64,000 nucleotides of DNA from Zeus faber (taxonomy: Eukaryota; Chordata; Actinopteri; Zeiformes; Zeidae), in contig OY482861.1 in NCBI GenBank assembly GCA_960531495.1, positions 4,515,001 to 4,579,000 on the forward strand. The letters run 5' to 3'. The translations under genes were made by a program, and so were the position numbers. Below the pieces are notes generated by a model. That model was not told where the DNA came from. It saw nothing but the letters and a program-made list of their open reading frames with translations, and did no database searches. Shown piece by piece: positions 22,223 through 33,321 of this stretch (positions are counted from its first letter, which is position 1; each line of letters opens with the position of its first letter).

Positions 22223-22781
22223 TGTGAGAGAAAAATGCTTACGATCATTTACTGTATTTTGAATGAGGACAAAGGCCTCTACCTCCAGAGGGGGAGTTTT
22301 TAAAACATTGTCTTTATTTTCCCAGGAACCCCCCCAACTTTATGTAAAGAGAAATGTTCTTTCTCTCTACAATGTAAATTCTAACATCGAAGAACCACAT
22401 CACATTTGGCCCTGTTTACCTTGTAAGGAGATGAAGAATAACCCCAGGGGAGCATGGAGGTGCATTGTAAGGGATTGTAATCCGCATCTGCCAGGTCATT
22501 TACAAGTTCCTGTGAATTTACTGTTTGAGGTTGGCATCCAGGGAGACAGTTGAGGAACACAGACTTGTAAATGACTTCTGACCCAAGCCACACCTTCTGT
22601 TAAAGTATGTATAAAGCCCTCTTCATTAGAAATAAGATTAGACTGATCAGAAGACTGCTTTGGAGCAGTACTGAACCTTTCTCTTTATTCTACAGAATAA
22701 ATATCTTGAATATTCTCAGTTTTGTTTTCTTGTAGCGGGCAGATCAACCTCACCGATCATTGCAGAATAATTTCTTCCACA
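22223..22781 (+). repeat. ERV-A right LTR
   Basis: 559 bp, TGTGAGAG...TTCCACA, close to the left LTR with a few small indels, followed by ATAT. Confidence 0.9.
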
Positions 22782-22785
22782 ATAT

Positions 22786-25371
22786 ATACGCACACATACA
22801 TTTATGTACGAGCTCCACAGCATCATGGAGTCCTATTGCCAAATAATTGTCAGTCCGTATTCATCGCAAAATAAATGTCTCATTTTCTGGATTTAGTCTC
22901 TCCTGAAAAAATAAATGATTAATAAAAATGAAATAGCTTAAAGAAGCTATCTCTTATTTATTCATTTTTATTTTTGATTAAATCTTTTCAAATTTACAAC
23001 AAAGGCATTCCCCATATGAAACATATTTCAGTAAAAAGTATTCACAAAACAACAACAACAAAAATAACTCCTTCAATTTAACTATTTTAATATTAGTTCA
23101 AGCCCCTGCTTTTTGTTATTGAAAAATAAGATTAGTAGTCTATGGATCCCACACCACTCACAGGCAATGAATAAAATGTGTATTCAGGGCAGTCCTGACA
23201 TGCCGTCATCCACGTTTGTTCCAGATCGGTCTATTATTGTGGAATAATCTTGTAAAAAAACATTTTTTTTATGATAGCTACAACGCGCATGCATGCAGAA
23301 ATGACGGCTTGCATGATAACATTGCAGTCTAGTCATTGGTCAACAACTGATGGCACACAGAACTTCATGGATGTCATGGATCCGACCAACCCACAGACAA
23401 TCTGAATAGTTGTGTATTAGAGTTTCATTAGAGTTTCATCCAGATCGGTTCAGTATTGTGGGAGACGTTTGTGATCAATAATCGCAATTGTACCAAGATG
23501 GCGCACGCATGCAGCAAGCAGGTTGATGGACTACACAGATCATGCAATAGCACTGTAGTCTAGTAACACACAGATATAGTCACGATTGGATTTTAACTAA
23601 AAGAATATAACATATATACATAAATATATACCCTTCTGAGCACAACTGGCACTCACCAGAGTAAGTTCTCCAAAATAAAAACACAATTACATCACTGTCT
23701 GAATTTATAGACATTCCAGAGATATCGATGTATACAATTTTCCCGAATTACAATTACTGGTAACAATATCCATAAGCAATGACATCATACAATGAACATA
23801 TATTCATTGTGTATGATTTGAATAATTTATTATGCTGGGGTTTTTGGGTTCTCTTCCAGATGCCTCAAAGATTTGTAACAATTACAACAAAAATGTGTAG
23901 CCCACTACACACTTTTAATTTCATTATATATCCTTTTTAATTTAAGTCAGTTAAACCGCTTAACTTAGTTTATTTATTTATAGGTTTAGAAAATATATTA
24001 TTGTTGTGAAGGCAATTTTCTGTTGATTTACAAAGTGTTAATTCTGGTCCTCAAAATGGATTAATAATCATGATAAATAATTGTGCTCAGAATATTGACT
24101 AAAATAATCGTGATTATCATTTACCCTGTAATCATGCAGCCCTACTTCAGAATGTTTACCGCTGTTAATTGTGATGTAGGAAACCCATCCATAGCCTCAA
24201 ACACCGCCCAATCATAGAATTACACTGTAACCAGGCCAGAACAAATGAAGTTCCGCAGTCACAAAACACAGAGGAGAGAGAGTAGAACAGAGAGCCAAAG
24301 CACACTCGTCCATTGAACTTTAACGAAGGGCTGACTACCCTAGACCCTGCGTATTGCTGCCTGCACCCATATTTTAGGTGTCCAGGGGTCCAACCCTATT
24401 GTTTTTGCTTGGGAAAAATTCTCAGAATTTTTAAAGCCAAAACTATTTGAAACAGAACATTGGCAGAAGCTACGAACACGGTTGACGTCTCATTAGTGGT
24501 TATAGATTAAGAACTAGCTGTTTGCGTGTGTATTCATGTATCTCCTTACCTGGTTCGATTAAAATTGTATCTCTTTGCTCCCCATTACTCTGCCAGAAAT
24601 AAACAGTATACTACTATGAGTTTAACAGTAGATCTTAAGGACAAGATCCAGAATGTTTGGAAATGTCCAAATTGTTGGAGCCCATAATTGGTTTCATGGA
24701 ATCATAAATCAGTAATATTGCACACAGAAAACTATAAATAATCCACAAAAAGTCATCACCACGTCATTATGTCACTCTGTCATTTTTGCCCCGCATGCCA
24801 TCAAACGGTGACGTTTCCTTCAATACGTCAACATTGTCCGACATGGCACCAAATGATCACCTGTCCATCACTGAAAATGCAGCTCCATTTCCACAGAAAA
24901 CATTGTGAGTTATAACAATTAGAAATTATGGCTGACAGACAAAGATAGACGGTTGCTTTAAAGATTGTAAGATGTAGCTGCCTGCAGCTAAACCTAGCAG
25001 GCTTCAATTGCAAAAGGAGAAGGCGTTGAATAGTAACCAGTCCTTCCATAATAAGTCCAATTCCAAATTGATCCTAATGTTCAATACATTTTGTCTGTAT
25101 TACATTACAGAAAATTCTTCAATTTAACTGTGTTCATGAATTGTATGTTGTTAACACAAGATGTGGACTGAAATACAAATGTAACATATATTTTATAGTG
25201 ATATAAAATAATTACAAAATCCGTATTTATTTGTGTTCCAGATGCGGAAAATTTGTCAAAAGTCTAAGGCAATAAAGAAGCAATTGCCAAAGGGTTCAGG
25301 CTTAGAGGTCAGTCACACTGTTCTAAAATAAAATACTAAGCAGAATTTTATAAATGTTGAAAAAAGCTATT
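22786..25371. other. AT-rich intergenic DNA
   Basis: No gene recognised. Two diverged segments of about 200 bp (about 23142-23345 and 23377-23580) share ATGGATCC, GTGTATT, CAGATCGGT and GCAGTCTAGT blocks in the same order, so they look like an old tandem duplication. About 24030-24150 contains ATAATCGTGATTATCAT..CATGCAGCCCTA, an end motif common in decayed fish DNA transposons. The rest is featureless at this level. Confidence 0.5.
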
Positions 25372-25376
25372 GAAAC

Positions 25377-25578
25377 TGTGGTATCGTGGTATTTTGCCGT
25401 CAGGTAACAGAGACCAACTCCTGGTTTGTTCACCTTTTATGAACCGTCTTTAACATGTGGCGCGGCCGTAACATGCCAGGCTGGCTATCAGTACAACAAC
25501 TGACAGAGAGAGTGAAGGAGCATATACTTAAGATAGAGTCCCTCTACTGGCCAAGTCATATAACTGCACTCTATCACA
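25377..25578 (-). repeat. gypsy 3' LTR
   Basis: 202 bp. It differs from 29821-30025 by only a few substitutions and small indels. Confidence 0.93.
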
Positions 25579-25867
25579 TCCCTCCCTTCTTAGCTCTTGC
25601 TTTTCTGTTCTTTAGTTAACCAACGAAAATAATAATACACCACAGCATTTTCTTTCCCGTCTAGCCAGTAACATATAAACTTATATATATATTTTAGCTT
25701 GCTGTACCCTGCTTCCTTTATATAACTTTATGTAACCATCACCATGTCAGAACACCTTTTATTTCTTCCGAACACTTTGTTATCTACTTTTCTTTCTTTT
25801 TATTTATTTATTCAAACACTCATCTCCCCCTTAGAGACTAGGGCACATGCCCCTAAAGGCATCCACT

Positions 25868-26191
25868 TTATGTGGAGTAGTCTTTCAAATGGTTTGGAGG
25901 ACGTTTGTCCCTCCTTGATCTGCGCAATCCGTCGGCTGATGTACCCCCTGGTGCAGTATCCTCCTGGGTCACCACCGGCACAGCACTGTCCTCTGTTTGG
26001 TGAGAACTTGCGCCCTCCAGTGCTCCCGCAGCTGGTGGACTGGGTGCTGTTATGTCGTCCCCTGTAGTACTGGACACTGGTGTAGGAAGCTCCTCTTCCT
26101 GCCTGCTGAACAGCTGATCGACATGTCGCCTGACCACTTTAACATCCCCCAGCAACACAGTATAGGAAACTGGTCCTGTTAACTCCTGCAC
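25868..26191 (-). pseudogene. gypsy pol C-terminal tail
   Basis: Downstream of the integrase on the minus strand: a GPVSYTVLLGDVKVVRRHVDQ segment (the usual integrase C-terminal domain before the tail), then a Pro/Ser/Thr-rich region and RRSRRDKRPPNHLKDY at the end, the common terminal motif of this gypsy group. It is separated from the integrase core by about 90 bp with a frame change. Confidence 0.8.
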
Positions 26192-26278
26192 TCGTCCAGG
26201 TATCCATTTAGGTCCATATTCAAAGTTCTGAGTCTAGACAGAGTCACTTCCTCAAAGTTGCAATGTTTGGCATGCCTT

Positions 26279-27236
26279 TCATGGTAGTTTTTCCGACTTG
26301 TTTGTTTTGACTCGACTTTTTGTTTTAAATCTGGGTGCATCAAGTGTACACCTCAGCTTCCTTCCCATCATCATCTCAGCTGGTGACAATCCAGTAGTCG
26401 ACTGTGGAGTGATGCGATAGCTAAACAAAGCCCTATCCACCATTGTCTCTATTGTCCCAGCTGTGCTCTTCTTCATCAGCTCCTTGAATGTTTGCACCGC
26501 CCTCTCTGCTAGACCATTAGATGAGGGGTGGTATGGTGCTGATGTGACATGTGTGATTCCGTTCCTGGACATAAACTCTTTCATGTGTTCGCTGAGAAAA
26601 CACTGAGCATTGTCTGACACGATAATTTCTGGAATGCCATGTGTTCTGAAACTGTTCCTCAAACAATTTAGTCACTGCAGAGGTGGATGAAGTCACTGGA
26701 TAAACATCCAACCACTTGGAATGCGCATCCACAATTACTAAGAACATTCTACCCATGAAGGGACCTGCATAGTCTATGTGGAGTCTTCTCCAGGGCTTTT
26801 CAGGCCACTCCCATGGATGTAGTGGTGCACTCGAAGGTGCTTTCCTATGTTCTTGACATGTAGCGCATGATTTTACTTTAGTCTCTATATCAGCATCCAT
26901 GTGAGGCCACCACATGTAACTTCTTGCCAAACCCTTCATACAGCTCATTCCTGGGTGTGACTGGTGTAATTCTTCCAGCATATGAGCTCGTCCTCTTTCT
27001 GGTATGACTACCCGGGCTCCCCACAACACACAGCCATCTTGTACACTCAACTCACATTGTCTCTGCCGATAAGGATTAAAGTCAGTGTCATGGTTATCTG
27101 GCCAACCTCTCAGGATATACTCTCGTACCCTGGAGAGTATTGGATCTGTTGTTGTCCATTGTCGTAGCTTGGTTGATGTCATCGGCGGACCATGGTCCTG
27201 ATCCATCATCAGCACTTGCTCCTCGGATACTGACAC
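26279..27236 (-). pseudogene. gypsy integrase
   Basis: On the minus strand, the HHCC finger (HQSHPGMSCMKGLARSYMWW..CATCQEHRK) is followed by the DDE core. The first Asp is in LHIDYAGPF, the second in IIVSDNAQCF and Glu in GLAERAVQTFKELM. A frame change near 26650 splits the core into two overlapping open pieces (26517-27236 and 26279-26662). The domain would insert cDNA into the host chromosome; the frameshift prevents a continuous product. Confidence 0.88.
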
Positions 27237-27910
27237 AGGTCACTCCGGTAGTGGGAGGCGGCTAAGAGCATCTGCGTTGTCATTGTCTTTACCTGCTCTG
27301 TAAGCAATGCTGTATCGTACGCTCTCAACAGCACAGCCCATCTCATGATTCTCTGTGACGCCATCTGTTGTACCGCTTTCATCTCGTGAAGTAGACTTAT
27401 CAAAGGCTTGTGATCAGTGCAAATCACAAACTTTCTCCCATAAAGATACTTATGGAAGCGCGTTACACCGAAGACACTGGCTAGACCCTCTTTATCTAAC
27501 TGGGAATAGTTATTTTCTGCAGCGTTGAGCGTTATGGACATAAACCCGATGGGTTTCTCCTCTCCATCTGGCATCCGGTGTGCTAAGACAGCTTCAACTC
27601 CATAAGGCGAAGCATCGCAAGCCAGTATTAGTTCTTTGTTTTCATCATAGTGAACTAATACACTGCTTGACTGTAGCAACTCCTTGGACTTAGCGAAAGC
27701 TTTCTCCTGCTCTGGCCCCCAAGTCCATGGCTCCTCTTTTCTCAAAAGCTTGTGCAGCGGTGCCAGGAAGGTCGATAGGTTTGGAAGGAACTTGTTGTAG
27801 AAGTTTAACAGTCCAAAGTAAGCTTTAAGTTCAGTGACTGACTTAGGTGCTGGCGCTTCCTGCACTGCTTTCACCTTTGCTGGCACTGTATGAAGTCCCT
27901 TGGCCTCCAC
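27209..27910 (-). pseudogene. gypsy RNase H domain
   Basis: Begins after an in-frame TGA that separates it from RT (27908 region). The tether AYFGLLNFYNKFLPNLS leads to RNase H with ILACDASPYGVEAVLAH and FVICTDHKPLISLL, standard gypsy RNase H motifs. Activity would degrade RNA in the RNA/DNA hybrid during reverse transcription. Confidence 0.88.
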
Positions 27911-28636
27911 TCAATGTCCTAGAAATGTCACTTCCTTCTCCATGAATTTGCATTTGCTTCGTTTTAGGCGCAAGCCTGCATCTTCTAGTCGCTCTAACAC
28001 TAAATCTAGTGTGTGGATGTGGTCCTCATCATCCTTTCCTGCCAGAAGTATATCATCTAGATACACAGCCACATTCTTTAGTGCCTGTAGCACACCCTCC
28101 ATTGTGCGCTGGAAAATAGCTGGACTAGAGCTCACCCCGAAAGGTAACCTTGTGTATGTGAATAGCCCCTTGTGTGTATTCACTGTTGTGTATTTTCTAG
28201 CTTCCTCCTCAAGCACAATTTGTTGATATGCATGACTCATATCGAGCTTACTGTACTTCTCTCCCCCATCGAAGGATGCAATCAGGTCCTCCATTCTTGG
28301 AATGGGGTATTGTTCTAATGGAGACACTTTGTTTACTGTGAGCTTATAGTCTCCACAGATTCTCACTTCACCATCTGGTTTTAAGACGGGCACGATGGGT
28401 GCCGCCCACTCTGAGAATTTCACTGGCTCTATGATTTTTGTTTTCTCAAGCCTCTCAAGTTCATGTTCCACTTTTTTCTTCATAGCAAAAGGTACTGATC
28501 CTGGCTTATAAAAGCATGGGGTGGCGTCCCGAGCCACATGTATTTTAGCAGTGAATCCTTTCAGCTTCCCTAACTCATCCTTGAACACTGTTTCATGCCT
28601 TGAGAGTACTTCCTGTACGGTAGCCTCACTACCCAC
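27911..28636 (-). pseudogene. gypsy reverse transcriptase
   Basis: Minus-strand open frame with the fingers motif SEWAAPIVPVLKPDGEVRIC, palm KLDMSHAYQQI, LPFGVSSSPAIFQRTM and catalytic VAVYLDDILLAG. It ends at FLGH followed by TGA. Upstream (28640-28846) the sequence that should hold the aspartic protease is only about 200 bp, broken by stops, with no DTG/DSG motif, so the protease is deleted. Confidence 0.9.
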
Positions 28637-28846
28637 TATCTTGTTTATATCTTGCCAGCCTATGGATATTTTTAGAGCATTGTTGCTCTTGTGCCATTTA
28701 CACTTAGTTCTATCTTGATGGGCTCTTCTTTGGGAATGACCATCTCTTCCTGCATGTTATACAGTCATTTCTGTACTCTTTATGCTGTAGATAGTCAAAA
28801 GCTCATCACTGCTTCTGTCCCCTTCATCTTCTTGCATGAAATTTGC

Positions 28847-29641
28847 TCAGTTATCCTGCTTTTCACTCCCCCCTTTCAGCTTTTTCTCGCCTTTCCTCTT
28901 CCCTCTATCAACAGGTTTTGACCTGCAGGCTCTCTTAATGTGCCCCACCTTTCCACACTTATGACACTTTTCACCCGCAAACCTGCATTCATTGGCCATG
29001 TGGCTTATTCCCCCACACCTGTAGCATTTCCCACGTCCAACCTGCTCTTTTGTGTACGTATCGGACACTTTGCATATGGTACCTGTCGCTCGGCTCCATT
29101 TAGCATTGTCTCTCGTACTGTTCAAATCTTTAATGTCCTTGTTCGCAGCCTCCATTGCCTGCGTGTGCCTCAGTGCAGTCTCAAATGATAAGCCGTCCTC
29201 CGACAGCAGCCGCCGCTGTATGCGGTCATCGTTCATTCCACAGACTAATCTGTCCCGCAACATCACCGTCAGGGTGTCTCCAAAGTTGCAGTCCTGTGCG
29301 AGCCTCCTTAGCTCCGCCACGTACTCTATTACACTCTCGCCGGAATTCCTGCTCCTGGTATTAAACTTCCACTGCTGCGCTATCTTACTACGCTTCAGGT
29401 TGAAATGGTTCTTTAACAATCTCACCAGTTCCTCGAACGACTTGTCTCCCGGTCGCTGCGGACTCAGCAGATTCCTCATCAGCGTGTAGGTCTTCACGCC
29501 CACACAGCTCAGCAGCACGGCTCTCCTCTCTGCATCGCCGATTCCGTTCGCCACGAAGAAATGATGCAGGATCTCGCAGTACTCTTCCCAGCTCTGCGAC
29601 TCGTTGTCAAAGGGTGCCACCGACCCCACTGTAGCAGCCAT
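28847..29641 (-). CDS. gypsy Gag with two zinc knuckles
   Basis: Open from an in-frame Met at 29641 (another Met lies upstream at 29677) to a stop at 28847. It encodes a retrotransposon Gag capsid domain (SWEEYCEILHHFFVANGI and YVAELRRLAQDCNFG) followed by two CCHC zinc knuckles, CYRCGGISHMANEC and CHKCGKVGHIKRAC, and a Lys-rich tail. About 265 residues is a plausible full length for this group. The reading frame is intact although the rest of the element is not. It would form the virus-like particle. Confidence 0.85.
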   Translation of the reverse strand: MAATVGSVAPFDNESQSWEEYCEILHHFFVANGIGDAERRAVLLSCVGVKTYTLMRNLLSPQRPGDKSFEELVRLLKNHFNLKRSKIAQQWKFNTRSRNSGESVIEYVAELRRLAQDCNFGDTLTVMLRDRLVCGMNDDRIQRRLLSEDGLSFETALRHTQAMEAANKDIKDLNSTRDNAKWSRATGTICKVSDTYTKEQVGRGKCYRCGGISHMANECRFAGEKCHKCGKVGHIKRACRSKPVDRGKRKGEKKLKGGSEKQDN

Positions 29642-29820
29642 GTCGTTGTCTTTACTCCGTTCGCCCAGCTTCTTCACGCTTGTAGCAGCGCGCCAATATC
29701 CCGTTACCGCGAAAGCCTTAGCTTTAGCTTAGCTAGCTACACTTCACTCGGTAACAACTTTCTGCAAAAACTCACGCCAATGTTTGCCGAACATTCTTCC
29801 GGTTTATCCTCGTCGCCATT

Positions 29821-30025
29821 TGTGGTATTTTGTTATTTTGCTGTCAGGTAACAGAGACCCACTCCTGGTTTGTTCACCTTTTATGAACCGTCTTCAGCAA
29901 CATGTGGCGCGGCTGTAACATACCAGGCTGGCTACCAGTACAACACATGACAGAGAGGGCGAAGGAGCATTTACTTAAAATAGAGTCCCTCTACTGGCCA
30001 AGTCATATAACTGCACTCTATCACA
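29821..30025 (-). repeat. gypsy 5' LTR
   Basis: 205 bp, paired with 25377-25578. Its minus-strand end is followed by the TGGCGACGAGGATAAAC primer-binding-like sequence at about 29801-29818. Confidence 0.93.
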
Positions 30026-30144
30026 GAAACGCAAATTGAAAAAGCGCCGGAAATAACCCAAAAAACTAAAAGAACAAAAGAAAATATTGAAACTATATCT
30101 GTGAAAAAAGTTAATGTAGATGAGAAGCTTTTAGATATAACTGG

Positions 30145-30750
30145 TCGGGGCTGGTTAGGGGCCTGATGGGGGCGTGGAGTGGCCCGGCCCGGCACACGAT
30201 TGGAGGACTCGCACACCCACGGCCCGCAATTTTAACTGCAAAATTGGGGGGGGCTGACATCTGAGTGTCCTGCGCTGATCACACTTGGCTCCATAGATGG
30301 GCACTTGGGGTTTGCGGCCAGATTGGGCGGTTGGCCAGTTGAGGTAGGGCGGGCCTAACTTTTGCATGGTCCATTGGTGGGCGTGGGGACTCACCGGCTT
30401 GTCCGCATCCCAGGTTCTGCGCTTGTGGCTGCGTCTTTTGCCGGTACGAGGGGGTGGGTTGTATGTGTGCAGGGTCTCCTCGCTCTCTCTGGGACTGGTT
30501 TATGCTCCTCAGGGCCGTGCGTGGATTTTGCTCTGTGTTCAGGTTTTCTGGGGGCTGGAGGGTCTTCTGTGGCTGCAGGGCAGGATGCTCGAGCTTTCCT
30601 GCAGTCTCTGGGTGTCTATACGGCTACAGGACTCAAAGGGTGGCATCGGGGGCCTTTTCCGCTGCTTGGAGGCCCTACGATATAATTCCGACCTTATACA
30701 CCAGAACCAATTGGGACAAGTCCTGTACACTCACCGGTGGACGCATCACA

Positions 30751-30787
<37 letters not shown>

Positions 30788-30944
30788 CGAACACCGTCCT
30801 GGTTACATCCCTCTCCTTTCCTCCCTCATTTACTACCATAACTATAACAGGAAGAGACCACGTACCGAATTGCTGTTCCAGTTTCCTGGACTTTATTAAC
30901 TCTGTTTCATCTATACATGTTGTCATCTGACGTTTCTATGTTTA
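30145..30944 (+). repeat. element C copy 1, first part
   Basis: Dispersed element of unknown class. A GC-rich first half (for example GTGGGTTGTATGTGTGC and CCGCTGCTTGGAGG) is followed by CCAATTGGGACAAGTCCTGT, a (CA)n run at 30751-30783 and CCTCTCCTTTCCTCCCTCAT. The same order is seen in copy 2 at 44968-45720. It continues after two insertions at 32388-32490 and 42406-42635. Open frames in the GC-rich part show no domains and differ between copies. Confidence 0.7.
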
Positions 30945-32387
30945 CATTTTTCCATATAAATGTTGGAAAAATCACCTTGGGGCATGAGGTCCCAGGTTTA
31001 ATTTAAGATCATTTATTATAAAAGGATCTGAGTTTGTCTCTGCAGAGGACAAGACTGGCTAAATACACAGATACATACCCTTTTATAGTATCTATTCATG
31101 GAGTGTGTTCTCAGCAGAATATTCCAACAATTCATCTGATTAAATAGTACTGTCTACCAGACTGACTTATCTTTTGGGAGTGGCACTGAGCGAGAAAGCT
31201 ACGCTCAAACCAATGTTTCAATAGCCAAAAAAAATGTGTTGCACTAAGCACATTCTGTAACTTTTCCAGTGCATAATTCCCCCCTTTTGGGCCTACCAAG
31301 CCCCAAACATTAATTTCCTGCATAAGCAATTGAATACATATCTCCTGAAATGAGTCTTCAGGGGCTTCTTTGCTTACATACATTCCATTTTATGCAAAAA
31401 CATTCTTAATCGTGGTTATATTTGATTATCAGAAAAAAACTGTTTTGATACATGTCTTGTTGAATATAAACTGGAACTCTTTTGACACTGTGATCTATAG
31501 GATGTACAGAGGCCATATCTATACTGATATGAGGTTTCCTGTAAGAGTAATTAGTCCACAAATACCTGATTTTACTCGCCGTCGATGTTCCAACGCAGAT
31601 CCCTTGTTGATGAAACAGGATGTCTTCCTGCATGTCACTTCATTGGAGCTTGGCACGCTTCTGTTGGAATAGGACACAGCTTCCATACTCATAAGGTTCC
31701 AATGCAGCTGTTGGCTTGACAGTGGCGAAATGTAGATTTCCTCACTGTAAAGTGGAGGCAGCGTTCGGCGTTCACCCACTGTAGTCTTCCTCAATCATCC
31801 GTTGACAACTGGGAAATCAGTCTTATCCAATCTCTGGATCCTTAGGAGTATTACTCCAGGTAAGGTTTACTGCTCCATCATGAATGTCCTCCACTTGACT
31901 GGTGACTTGGCAAAACAATGAAATTCTTGTCCCAGTCATGTTGTTAGGAGTCTAGTATAATGAGACACTATTCCTGAATCTTAAGGAGTTGCCTTCCATC
32001 AGGAATATCTGTTGTGGGGTGAAAGGGATCCATCTGAATGGTGAAGTCACTGGATCTCTTCGAGTTGAGTTCCTTAACCACAAGTTGGGAGTCAGCCCAT
32101 ACGTTGAATTAGTCATTTTGGGTCATAACTACTAAGTTTTCTCCATAGTTCCATCCTCTAAATGTTTTTCCTATTTTCTGCATGGGCTATTGCCAATTAC
32201 TGCAGTTGTTCAGGTGAAGCTCTACGTAATCTATCTCTATTACGTAGCCTAATGGAGAGTCAGTCATTCTACATTAGCTTGTGAAGTTCCGGTGTCATTG
32301 GCGATTTATATATGTTTATGTGTCATCGCTGTCATTATTAGAGTCCGCCATTGCGCTAAGCACATTCTGTAACTTTTCCACTACAGG
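30945..32387 (-). mobile_element. ERV-D fragment (env-like plus 3' LTR), reverse
   Basis: About 1.44 kb inserted into element C, flanked by TTCTATGTTTA on both sides. On the minus strand a sequence starting TGGAAAAGTTACAGAATGTG occurs at both ends (near 32379 and 31268), as expected for LTR starts. The purine tract AAAAGGGGGGAA precedes the inner one at about 31276-31287. The LTR-like segment (about 30945-31273) has TATAAAAGGG and AATAAA signals. The internal part encodes broken frames with extracellular-type Cys-containing sequence (VTCRKTSCFINKG; NLTWSNTP with an N-glycosylation site), plausibly envelope surface sequence. Family not identified. Confidence 0.5.
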
Positions 32388-32490
32388 TTCTATGTTTATT
32401 TACCTCACCTGTGCTGATTCTCCCCCTCTTGGAGTAGTGATTAGTTGTTAATGGACCAAAACATGGTAAGATGGTACTCCAAAGAGGGGA
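32388..32490 (+). repeat. element C copy 1, second part
   Basis: Matches 45745-45848 of copy 2 (CTTGGAGTAGTGATTAGTTG, AAACATGGTAA, CTCCAAAGAGGGG). The following ERV-B LTR interrupts it. Confidence 0.75.
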
Positions 32491-32592
32491 TGAGGCGTCT
32501 GGAAGGTTTTGGGTGAATAAGGTCACTGAGTTCCCAAAAACGAGTTATAGTGCGATATTATTATTAACACATGTTGCTTCGAAAGTTACATG
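32491..32592 (+). repeat. ERV-B 5' LTR stub, copy 2
   Basis: Matches the first 100 bp of 41993-42405 nearly base for base (through TTGCTTCGAAAGTTACATG), then breaks into pol sequence. Confidence 0.85.
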
Positions 32593-33312
32593 GATCACAC
32601 CACTGTCAGCACACAGGTCTGAATTGGGTAGAGGCACTTCCGTTGGAATTAATGGTGTGTCGTTCAAGTGGGCTCCGTGATTTGCGCATGACACCCCAAG
32701 AGCTGGCTGCGGGTAGACAGATGCCAACACCTTGTTTGCGCACAAGTGGGAAGGGTCCAAGTTTAGCCCTTTTAGAAAATGGAATGCGAGTGTATTCGTG
32801 AAGGTGTTTAGGAGGATGTGGTTTAACAAATGCCGCAAAGGACCATTTGAGGTTGTTCGCAGTACGGGAACTGTGGTTCAGGTTAAAGGTTCTCCTACAT
32901 GGTACATGCTTTATTACATTGTGTTAAAGCGCCAAAAGAAGAGGTCGCCACGATCACAGAGCAGAGATGTTGAACGCTCAAGAGAGCCAACAGAGGCTGC
33001 AGACGCAGCAGAGGTTCATGAGGACCTCCAAGGTCAAGACCCTGACGAAGGGATTGACGATGATGTTGGTGTGCATGATGATGTTCAGCACACTTTCGAT
33101 GATCCCAGGGATGAATTGTCAGTCCGTGAGCAAGAAAGACACTTTGGTGACATTGATTTACAACATGTCCCAGAAACAACAGAGTCTAACCCCAGAAAGC
33201 ATGAGTCATCAAAGACTCCAGAGGGCTGTGATACCTCTCCAGGAAAATACATAGACCCAGTTGGACCAAGGATTCCAAGGCCAACCCGAAAAAGGGTTAG
33301 ACCAAAGTGATA
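32593..33312 (+). pseudogene. ERV-B integrase C-terminus with acidic tail
   Basis: The first frame (to about 32800) encodes a core-distal segment (LRDLRMTPQELAAGRQMP). After a frameshift the next frame (to 33310) encodes the SH3-like domain (KGPFEVVRSTGTVVQVKG, then SPTWYMLYYIVLKR), followed by an unusual tail of about 110 residues rich in Asp/Glu/Gln and ending PRPTRKRVRPK before the stop. A CAGCACACAGGTCTGAA stretch near 32607 is shared with the last pol sequence of copy 1 at 16789, which ties the two copies together. Confidence 0.8.
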
Positions 33313-33321
33313 CGAGGACTA

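Larger units (their letters stand above)
3969..22781 (+). mobile_element. ERV-A provirus, gamma-type, with nested insertions
   Basis: Two related LTRs (3969-4485 and 22223-22781) begin TGTGAGAGAAAAATGC, end TTTCTTCCACA and are flanked by ATAT on both sides, a 4 bp target duplication. A candidate primer-binding site follows the left LTR and a purine tract precedes the right LTR. Removing the nested solo LTR and ERV-B (8153-18764) leaves about 7.1 kb of internal DNA, normal for a retrovirus. Recognisable coding remains are an RT/RNase H connection piece near 19.44 kb, the integrase C-terminus (20.73-20.95 kb) and an Env transmembrane subunit (to 21.66 kb). The left internal part (4.5-8.1 kb) shows no readable gag. 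The provirus is heavily decayed. Confidence 0.85.
25377..30025 (-). mobile_element. gypsy LTR retrotransposon (K02A2.6-type), near complete
   Basis: LTRs at 25377-25578 and 29821-30025 share TGTGGTAT...CTATCACA and are nearly identical. GAAAC flanks both sides (25372-25376 and 30026-30030), a clean 5 bp target duplication. On the minus strand, a primer-binding-like TGGCGACGAGGATAAAC lies next to the 5' LTR and the purine tract AGAAGGGAGGGA precedes the 3' LTR. Gag, RT, RNase H and integrase follow in gypsy order. Protease appears deleted, one stop splits RT from RNase H, and the integrase is frameshifted. Similar LTRs and a clean duplication suggest a fairly recent insertion. Confidence 0.93.

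Noticed and set aside
25240-25315. Possible small exon (acceptor TTGTGTTCCAG, basic frame)
   Set aside because: No neighbouring exon in phase and no recognisable protein; the donor is weak.
30026-30145. Lys/Glu-rich open stretch right of the gypsy duplication
   Set aside because: Open over about 40 codons but low complexity, no start or splice context; could be part of an unseen decayed element but cannot be supported.
30155-30930. Long Gly/Leu/Ser-rich and His-Thr-repeat frames
   Set aside because: They come from the GC-rich half and (CA)n run of element C; the second copy at 45 kb does not keep the frames.
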